Below, piece after piece: positions 58,158 through 64,000 of a stretch of 64,000 bases of DNA. The stretch comes from Thauera butanivorans NBRC 103042 (GTDB lineage: Bacteria; Pseudomonadota; Gammaproteobacteria; Burkholderiales; Rhodocyclaceae): positions 1 to 64,000 of the forward strand of contig NZ_BCUG01000036.1 of NCBI RefSeq assembly GCF_001591165.1, given 5' to 3'. The first letter of the stretch is position 1; each line of letters starts with the position of its first letter. The position numbers were made by a program, and so were the translations under genes. Below the pieces are notes generated by a model, which did not search any database, was not told the DNA's origin, and worked only from the letters and a program-made list of their open reading frames with translations.

Positions 58158-58748
58158 TCAATGCATTTCGCGCAGCAGCAGCTCGACCCGGCGGTTGCGC
58201 GCGCGGCCTTCCTCGGTGGCGTTGCTGGTGAGCGGATCGGCTTCGCCACGGCCGTCGGCGTTCAGGCGGTCGAGGGGGATGCCGCGTTCGGCGAGATGGG
58301 CGGCGACTGCCTCGGCGCGCTCGATCGACAGGCGCAGATTGACCATTTCACTGCCCTGGCTGTCGGTATGACCAACGACCTTGACCGCGACGCCGGGTTC
58401 GGCGGCGAGCAGCGGCGCGATCGCATCGAGGGCGGCGGCGAGCGGTGGGCGGATTGCGCTGCTGCCCGAGGTGAAGCCGTCGGATACCGGGATCTCGATC
58501 CTGAAGCCTTGCGCGTCGGCCGTGCCGATGGTGATGCCGGGTGTGCTGCGCGTGGCCTCGTTCATCGCCTGCCGCAGGGCGGGCCAATCGGGCGCCGGTG
58601 CCGTCTGGCGGACGAGGGCATGCAGGTGGATCGGGTCGTCGGCGGGCGCGGCTGGCGCGTCGGCCGTGCCGGTGGTGGCGCAAGCCTGCACCAGCAGTGC
58701 GGCGCCGAGGATGAGAAGCGTGGAGCGAAGGGAGGCGGAGATGCTCAT
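58158..58748 (-). CDS. OmpA-family peptidoglycan-binding lipoprotein
   Basis: The 196-aa precursor has a signal peptide with a lipobox-like LLVQAC (Cys23) and a C-terminal OmpA domain: VAVKVVGHTDSQGSEMVNLRL, AEAVAAHLAERGIPLDRL and EEGRARNRRVEL, the peptidoglycan-binding signature. The region between (about 24-90) is not assigned. It is predicted to anchor the outer membrane to the cell wall, in the manner of Pal or YiaD. It diverges from apbC across about 206 bp. Confidence 0.9.
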   Translation of the reverse strand: MSISASLRSTLLILGAALLVQACATTGTADAPAAPADDPIHLHALVRQTAPAPDWPALRQAMNEATRSTPGITIGTADAQGFRIEIPVSDGFTSGSSAIRPPLAAALDAIAPLLAAEPGVAVKVVGHTDSQGSEMVNLRLSIERAEAVAAHLAERGIPLDRLNADGRGEADPLTSNATEEGRARNRRVELLLREMH

Positions 58749-58954
58749 TGCCGGAAATACGTCGATGGGGCAGAGGCTCTGCCGAGGGTGGAAAGCATAC
58801 GAAATTCGGGCGCGCAGGCTGGCGGGTCAGCCACTGCCGATCCGCGCCGGCAGGAAACCCCAATGGTAGCGCGGGTGAGCGTTGGCGGAGGCTCCGGTAT
58901 GATTCCCCCGTTTCCGCCCGGCTGCGGGCGTTCCGATCATCGAGGAAATACGCA

Positions 58955-60046
58955 ATGAGTCTCGACCAACAAACCGTAACCGACGTGCTCAAGTCGGTGA
59001 TCGATCCGAATACCGGCAAAGACTTCGTCTCTGCCCGCTGCATCCGCAATCTGGTGGTGGAAGGCGGCAATGTCGCCTTCGAGGTCGAACTCGGCTACCC
59101 GGCGAAGAGCCAGCACGAACCCGTCCGCGCCTTGCTGGCGGAAGCACTGGCGGCGGTGCCGGGTATCGGCCGCATCGATGTCACGGTCAACAGCAAGGTG
59201 GTGGCCCATGCCGTGCAGCACGGCGTGAAGCTGCTGCCGGGGGTGCGCAACATCATTGCCGTGGCTTCCGGCAAGGGCGGCGTGGGCAAGAGCACGACCT
59301 CGGTGAATCTGGCGCTGGCACTGGCAGCGGAAGGCGCGCGCGTCGGCCTGCTGGATGCGGACATCTATGGCCCGTCGCAGCCGCAGATGCTGGGCATCGG
59401 CGGCCAGCGGCCGGTGTCCGAGGACGGCAAGACCATGATCCCGCTCGAAGCCCACGGCATCCAGGCGATGTCGATCGGCTTCCTGATCGAGCAGGACACG
59501 CCGATGGTGTGGCGCGGCCCGATGGCGACGCAGGCGCTGAACCAGATGCTGAAGGACACGGCCTGGCAGGATCTCGACTATCTGCTGATCGACATGCCAC
59601 CGGGCACCGGCGACATCCAGTTGACGCTTTCGCAGAGCGTGCCAGTGACGGGGGCGGTCATCGTCACCACGCCGCAGGACATCGCCCTGCTGGATGCGCG
59701 CAAGGGCCTGAAGATGTTCGAGAAGGTGGGCGTGCCCATCCTCGGCGTGGTCGAGAACATGAGCATCCACATCTGCTCGAAATGCGGCCACGAAGAGCAC
59801 ATCTTCGGCCAGGGTGGTGGCGAGAAGATGTGTGCCGACTACAACATTCCTTTCCTGGGAGCGCTGCCGCTGGACATCCAGATCCGTTCCGAAGCCGACG
59901 GTGGCACGCCGACCGTGGTCGCCGATCCCGACGGGCGCATCGCCGCGATCTACAAGCAGATCGCGCGCAAGGTGGCGGTGCGCATCGCCGAGAAATCCAA
60001 GGACATGACGCACAAGTTCCCGAACATCGTCATCAAGAACAGTTGA
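58955..60046 (+). CDS. apbC: Iron-sulfur cluster carrier protein ApbC/Mrp
   Basis: The 363-aa P-loop ATPase carries Fe-S clusters to target proteins. The N-terminal MIP18-like (DUF59) domain (1-85) contains VLKSVIDPNTGKDFVSARCI. The deviant Walker A is ASGKGGVGKSTTS (104-116). Asp-rich LLDADIYGPSQPQML follows, then LLIDMPPGTGDIQLTL and the cluster-binding CSKCGHEE. A TATGAT sequence at 58898-58903 may be its -10 element. It is commonly adjacent to metG on the opposite strand, as here. Confidence 0.96.
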   Translation: MSLDQQTVTDVLKSVIDPNTGKDFVSARCIRNLVVEGGNVAFEVELGYPAKSQHEPVRALLAEALAAVPGIGRIDVTVNSKVVAHAVQHGVKLLPGVRNIIAVASGKGGVGKSTTSVNLALALAAEGARVGLLDADIYGPSQPQMLGIGGQRPVSEDGKTMIPLEAHGIQAMSIGFLIEQDTPMVWRGPMATQALNQMLKDTAWQDLDYLLIDMPPGTGDIQLTLSQSVPVTGAVIVTTPQDIALLDARKGLKMFEKVGVPILGVVENMSIHICSKCGHEEHIFGQGGGEKMCADYNIPFLGALPLDIQIRSEADGGTPTVVADPDGRIAAIYKQIARKVAVRIAEKSKDMTHKFPNIVIKNS

Positions 60047-60218
60047 GTGTCTCCGGGCGCACTGCCGCGCCCGGCCCGGGGGCCGTGTGCCGGCGCAGGC
60101 TCGTGCCCCCGGCTGAAAAACTGTGGTGCGGAGGCTTTCGTCCGCGGGGTGCTTGTCCTACACTACGCGGCTTTCCCGACCGCTGACGGTCGCAACGCAC
60201 CCGCTGGAACCCGCGCCC

Positions 60219-60785
60219 ATGTCCATCAAGTCCGACAAGTGGATCCGCCGCATGGCCCGAGAGGCCGGCATGATCGAGCCTTTCGCGCCGGAACTGGTGC
60301 GCACCAACGACAGCGGCCGCATCGTTTCCTACGGCACCTCGAGCTACGGCTACGACGTGCGCGTGGCGAATGAATTCAAGATCTTCACCAACATCAACTC
60401 GACCATCGTCGACCCCAAGGACTTCGATGCGCGCAACTTCGTCGATTTCACCGGCGACGTCTGCATCATCCCGCCGAACTCCTTCGCGCTGGCGCGCACC
60501 GTCGAGTATTTCCGCATTCCGCGCAGCGTGCTGACGGTCTGCCTGGGCAAGAGCACTTACGCGCGCTGCGGCATCATCGTCAACGTCACGCCGCTGGAGC
60601 CCGAGTGGGAAGGCCACGTGACGCTGGAGTTCTCCAACACCACGCCGTTGCCGGCCAAGATCTACGCCAACGAGGGCGTGGCGCAGATGCTGTTCTTCGA
60701 GTCGGACGAGGTGTGCGAGACCTCGTACAAGGACCGCGGCGGCAAGTATCTCGGCCAGACCGGCGTCACGCTGCCGAAGATCTGA
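60219..60785 (+). CDS. dcd: dCTP deaminase
   Basis: The 188-aa trimeric enzyme deaminates dCTP to dUTP for thymidylate synthesis. Characteristic sequences are [60 protein letters not shown] with the catalytic Ser/Arg region, [20 protein letters not shown] and [10 protein letters not shown]. The length is standard. Its product feeds the thymidylate route represented at the window end by thyA and folA. A GC hairpin and T-rich stretch follow the stop. Confidence 0.97.
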   Translation: MSIKSDKWIRRMAREAGMIEPFAPELVRTNDSGRIVSYGTSSYGYDVRVANEFKIFTNINSTIVDPKDFDARNFVDFTGDVCIIPPNSFALARTVEYFRIPRSVLTVCLGKSTYARCGIIVNVTPLEPEWEGHVTLEFSNTTPLPAKIYANEGVAQMLFFESDEVCETSYKDRGGKYLGQTGVTLPKI

Positions 60786-60821
60786 TCGAGCCTGGCTGCT
60801 GACGCCGACAACCGTGAATAT

Positions 60822-60850
60822 GGGGCCGCCTGACGGCCCCTTGTGCTTTT
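60822..60850 (+). terminator. Terminator after dcd
   Basis: GGGGCCG (60822-60828) and CGGCCCC (60834-60840) form a 7-bp stem with a 5-nt loop, followed by TTGTGCTTTT on the plus strand. It lies 36 nt past the dcd stop. Confidence 0.75.
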
Positions 60851-60941
60851 CCCGCTTCAATTCCGGTAATGCCCGCGCAAGATCGAGGGCTTACTCTTCC
60901 ACTTTTTCCGTCCCGCAAGGACCCCGCTGGAGACGATCAGG

Positions 60942-63185
60942 ATGAGATTCCATTTCCCCATCATCATCATCGACGAGGATTTCCGCTCGGAAAACTCTTC
61001 GGGCCTGGGGATTCGCGCGCTGGCGAAGGCGATCGAAGACGAAGGCATGGAAGTGCTCGGCATCACCAGCTATGGCGATCTGACCTCCTTCGCCCAGCAG
61101 CAGAGCCGCGGCTCGACCTTCATCCTGTCGATCGATGACGAAGAGTTCTCGTCGCCCGAGGCTTCGGCCAAGGCGATCGCCGATCTGCGCGCCTTCGTCG
61201 AGCAGATCCGCTTCCGCAATGCCGAGATCCCGATCTTCCTGCACGGCGAGACGCGCACCACGCGCCACATCCCCAACGACGTGCTGCGCGAGATGCACGG
61301 CTTCATCCACATGTTCGAGGACACGCCGGAGTTCATCGCCCGCTATGTGGTGCGCGAGGCGAAGAACTATCTCGAATCGCTGCCGCCGCCTTTCTTCCGC
61401 GCGCTGACCCACTATGCGGCGGACAGCTCGTATTCCTGGCACTGCCCGGGGCACTCGGGCGGGGTCGCCTTCCTGAAGAGCCCGGTGGGGCAGATGTTCC
61501 ATCAGTTCTTCGGCGAGAACATGCTGCGCGCCGACGTCTGCAACGCGGTGGACGAACTGGGCCAGTTGCTCGACCACACCGGTCCGGTGGCGGCCTCGGA
61601 GCGCAACGCGGCGCGCATCTTCAACTGCGACCACCTGTATTTCGTCACCAACGGCACCTCGACCTCGAACAAGATGGTGTGGCACACCACCGTGGCGCCT
61701 GGCGACATCGTCGTGGTGGACCGCAACTGCCACAAGTCGATTCTCCACTCGATCATCATGACCGGCGCGGTGCCGGTATTCCTGACGCCGACGCGCAACC
61801 ACTACGGCATCATCGGGCCGATCCCGCTGGAAGAGTTCTCGATGGAGAACATCCTGAAGAAGATCGAGGCCAACCCCTTCGCGCGCAATGCGAAGAGCAA
61901 GAAGCCGCGTATCCTGACGATCACGCAGTCGACCTACGACGGCGTGGTGTACAACGTCGAGACGATCAAGGAGATGCTCGACGGCGAGATCGATACGCTG
62001 CACTTCGACGAGGCCTGGCTGCCGCACGCGGCTTTCCATGACTTCTATGGCGACTACCACGCCATCGGTGCCGATCGTCCGCGCTGCCGCGAGTCGATGG
62101 TGTTCTCGACCCAATCGACCCACAAGCTGCTGGCCGGCCTGAGCCAAGCCTCGCAGATCCTGGTGCAGGACTCGCAGACGCGCAAGCTCGACCGCGACAT
62201 CTTCAACGAGGCCTATCTGATGCACACCTCGACCTCGCCGCAGTACGCGATCATCGCGTCCTGCGACGTGGCGGCGGCGATGATGGAAGCGCCGGGCGGC
62301 CCCGCGCTGGTGAACGAATCGCTGAGCGAAGCAGTCGAGTTCCGTCGCGCGATGCGCAAGGTCGATGCCGAGTTCGGCGACGACGACTGGTGGTTCAAGG
62401 TATGGGGGCCGGAATTCCTCGCCGAGGAAGGCATCGGCAGCCGCGAGGACTGGACGCTGAAGGCCGGCGAAAGCTGGCACGGCTTCGGCGACCTGGCCGA
62501 AGGCTTCAACATCCTCGACCCGATCAAGGCGACGATCATCACCCCGGGCCTGAACATGGACGGCGACTTCGCCGAACATACCGGCATTCCGGCGGCGATC
62601 GTCACCAAGTACCTGGCCGAGCACGGCATCATCGTCGAGAAGACCGGGCTTTACTCCTTCTTCATCATGTTCACCATCGGCATCACCAAGGGCCGCTGGA
62701 ACACGATGGTGACCGAGCTGCAGCAGTTCAAGGACGACTACGACCGCAACCAGCCGCTGTGGCGCGTGATGCCGGAGTTCATCGCCAAGCACCCGCGCTA
62801 CGAGCGGGTCGGGCTGAAGGACTTGTGCGACCAGATCCACAGCTTCTACAAGGCCCACGACATCGCCCGCCTGACCACCGAGATGTACCTATCGGACATG
62901 GTGCCGGCGATGAAGCCCGCCGATGCTTTCGCCAAGATGGCGCACCGAGAGATCGAGCGCGTGTCGCTGGACGAACTCGAAGGCCGCGTCACCGCGATGC
63001 TGGTCACGCCGTATCCGCCGGGCATCCCGCTGCTGATCCCGGGCGAGCGCTTCAATGCCACGATCGTGCGCTACCTGAAGTTCGCACGCGATTTCAACTC
63101 CCGCTTCCCAGGCTTCGAAACCGACATCCATGGTCTTGTGAAGGGTGAGGACGGCCGCTATCACGTCGATTGCGTGAAGGACTGA
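60942..63185 (+). CDS. Arginine/lysine/ornithine decarboxylase, biodegradative type
   Basis: The 747-aa PLP enzyme is of fold type I. It has an N-terminal wing domain resembling a receiver (FPIIIIDEDFRSENSSGLGI), the core SWHCPGHSGGVAFLKSPVG, HFDEAWLPHAAFHDFY with the PLP-interacting Asp, and FSTQSTHKLLAGLSQASQ, whose Lys395 should form the internal aldimine. The C-terminal domain ends with TPYPPGIPLLIPGERF. The overall length and the sequence around the lysine are closest to AdiA-like arginine decarboxylases, but Lys and Orn decarboxylases share these features. It stands as a single unit between two terminators. Confidence 0.9.
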   Translation: MRFHFPIIIIDEDFRSENSSGLGIRALAKAIEDEGMEVLGITSYGDLTSFAQQQSRGSTFILSIDDEEFSSPEASAKAIADLRAFVEQIRFRNAEIPIFLHGETRTTRHIPNDVLREMHGFIHMFEDTPEFIARYVVREAKNYLESLPPPFFRALTHYAADSSYSWHCPGHSGGVAFLKSPVGQMFHQFFGENMLRADVCNAVDELGQLLDHTGPVAASERNAARIFNCDHLYFVTNGTSTSNKMVWHTTVAPGDIVVVDRNCHKSILHSIIMTGAVPVFLTPTRNHYGIIGPIPLEEFSMENILKKIEANPFARNAKSKKPRILTITQSTYDGVVYNVETIKEMLDGEIDTLHFDEAWLPHAAFHDFYGDYHAIGADRPRCRESMVFSTQSTHKLLAGLSQASQILVQDSQTRKLDRDIFNEAYLMHTSTSPQYAIIASCDVAAAMMEAPGGPALVNESLSEAVEFRRAMRKVDAEFGDDDWWFKVWGPEFLAEEGIGSREDWTLKAGESWHGFGDLAEGFNILDPIKATIITPGLNMDGDFAEHTGIPAAIVTKYLAEHGIIVEKTGLYSFFIMFTIGITKGRWNTMVTELQQFKDDYDRNQPLWRVMPEFIAKHPRYERVGLKDLCDQIHSFYKAHDIARLTTEMYLSDMVPAMKPADAFAKMAHREIERVSLDELEGRVTAMLVTPYPPGIPLLIPGERFNATIVRYLKFARDFNSRFPGFETDIHGLVKGEDGRYHVDCVKD

Positions 63186-63215
63186 TCGAGGCTGGCTGTG
63201 CCGGCATGAGAAACG

Positions 63216-63242
63216 ACGAGGGCCGCGATCAGCGGCCCTCGT
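63216..63242. terminator. Convergent terminator between the decarboxylase gene and folA
   Basis: ACGAGGGCCGC (63216-63226) pairs with GCGGCCCTCGT (63232-63242) as an 11-bp perfect stem with a 5-nt loop between two convergent genes. U-tracts are weak on both sides. Confidence 0.7.
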
Positions 63243-63263
63243 TGCGTCATGCGGTGCCTGTGC

Positions 63264-63761
63264 TCAGCGGTGGCGGTAGCTGACGAAATCGAAGTCGAAG
63301 TCGTTGTCCGCATCGGCGGTGCGCGCATCGCGCCGCTCCTCGACGAAATCGGAACGATCGAAGAGCGGGAAATGGGCGTCACCCTCGACGTCGGCCCAGA
63401 TTTCGGTCAGTTCGAGGCGGTCGGCGCGGGGCAGCAGGGTGTTGTAAAGCTGGGCGCCTCCGATCACGAAAATGCGCTCGGTGTCCGCGGCAGCGGCGAG
63501 TGCGGCCTCCGGAGAGTGGAAAACCTCGGCGCCTTCCGCGCGGAACTGCGTGTCGCGGGTGACGACGATGTTGCGGCGGCCGGACAAGGGCCGACCCAGT
63601 GATTCCCAGGTCTTGCGTCCCATCACGACTGGATGGCCCATGGTCATCGCGCGAAAATGCTGCATGTCGGCCTTGAGTCGCCAGGGCAGTCCGTTGTCGC
63701 GACCGATCACGCCGTTGCGTGCGACCGCTGCGATCAGGGTGATTTCAGGAGTCGTGCTCAT
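63264..63761 (-). CDS. folA: Dihydrofolate reductase
   Basis: The 165-aa enzyme regenerates tetrahydrofolate with NADPH. Visible are [41 protein letters not shown] with the catalytic Asp, [20 protein letters not shown], and [21 protein letters not shown]. The ending is standard except for a charged insert ([18 protein letters not shown]). It overlaps thyA by four bases (ATGA), so the two enzymes of the thymidylate cycle are translationally coupled. Confidence 0.97.
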   Translation of the reverse strand: MSTTPEITLIAAVARNGVIGRDNGLPWRLKADMQHFRAMTMGHPVVMGRKTWESLGRPLSGRRNIVVTRDTQFRAEGAEVFHSPEAALAAAADTERIFVIGGAQLYNTLLPRADRLELTEIWADVEGDAHFPLFDRSDFVEERRDARTADADNDFDFDFVSYRHR

Positions 63762-64000
63762 ACAGCCACCGGTGCCTTGATGTGGGGATGCGGATCATAG
63801 TCGCCGATGCCGAAGTCCTCGAGGCGGAAGGCGAAGATATCCTTCACTTCGGGGTTCATCTTCAATGTCGGCAATGTGCGCGGCGTGCGCGAGAGTTGTT
63901 CGCGCGCCTGGTCGAGATGGTTCAGATAGAGATGGCAGTCGCCGCCGGTCCAGATGAAGTCGCCGGCTTCCAGCTCGCAGACCTGCGCGACCATGTGGGT
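63758..64000 (-). CDS. thyA: Thymidylate synthase, C-terminal fragment
   Basis: The C-terminal 80 codons of a minus-strand gene extend beyond the right edge. The visible sequence [20 protein letters not shown], then [19 protein letters not shown] and a closing [20 protein letters not shown], is the conserved end of ThyA. It includes the dUMP-binding DCHLYxNH region and the terminal IKAPVAV. The enzyme methylates dUMP using methylene-tetrahydrofolate, and the dihydrofolate it makes is recycled by the overlapping folA product. The active-site Cys lies outside the window. Confidence 0.97.
   Translation of the reverse strand, partial: THMVAQVCELEAGDFIWTGGDCHLYLNHLDQAREQLSRTPRTLPTLKMNPEVKDIFAFRLEDFGIGDYDPHPHIKAPVAV

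Noticed and set aside
60060-60120. Terminator hairpin after apbC
   Set aside because: An 8-bp GC stem with a loop of more than 20 nt and no clear U-tract; too weak to list.

Overview
The window is a GC-rich, densely packed stretch of a betaproteobacterial chromosome, most likely a Rhodocyclales member of the Azoarcus/Thauera/Aromatoleum group. The evidence is the gene order (rpsU-dnaG-rpoD; leuS-lptE-holA-proA; pilB-pilC-pilD), an ANDERF-type tmRNA tag and a circularly permuted tmRNA gene, which is known in part of the betaproteobacteria. No integrated phage, insertion sequence or CRISPR array was seen; nearly everything is core chromosome.

Layout. 1-2.9 kb: the start of a T6SS vgrG, then a barnase-like RNase/barstar pair and a TPR-containing response regulator, all on the minus strand. 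3-9.9 kb: aspS, a DUF502 membrane protein, an FmdB zinc-ribbon protein and pilD-pilC-pilB (minus). 10-16.4 kb: a CcsA-like membrane protein diverging from ffh, then an EI24 protein, a CinA N-domain protein, a YgjP-like metalloprotease, gloA, and a convergent flavin oxidoreductase. 16.56-17.1 kb: permuted ssrA and tRNA-Ile2(CAU). 17.1-21.4 kb: the macromolecular synthesis operon rpsU-dnaG-rpoD. 21.5-26.9 kb: tsaD, plsY, folB, an H-NS-family gene, ybaK, xerD, an alkyltransferase gene and a chalcone-isomerase-like gene. 27-33.1 kb: proA, holA, lptE, leuS and an uncharacterised 110-aa gene. 33.5-43.6 kb: uvrD, GST and VOC genes diverging from a LysR regulator, an orphan parA, maeB, pldA and qor. 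43.7-47.2 kb: dnaE. 47.2-53.5 kb: an envelope-modification locus. 53.8-58.7 kb: acyP, sulP, metG and an OmpA-like lipoprotein. 59-64 kb: apbC, dcd, an arginine/lysine/ornithine decarboxylase, folA and the end of thyA.

The most coherent accessory system is at 47.2-53.5 kb. A ColR-like response regulator, a SAM methyltransferase, an InaA/WapQ-like LPS kinase and a ColS-like histidine kinase lie downstream of a GtrA flippase, a GtrB-type glycosyltransferase and an ArnT-like membrane glycosyltransferase. Two sites resembling the ColR recognition sequence lie upstream of the methyltransferase and of gtrA, and a (CTGC)8 tract lies further upstream of gtrA. I infer a ColRS-type circuit controlling LPS or lipid A decoration.

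The most distinctive RNA feature is the two-piece, circularly permuted tmRNA gene: the T-arm and 3' acceptor half precede the tag-coding half, and a 15-bp precursor helix joins them.
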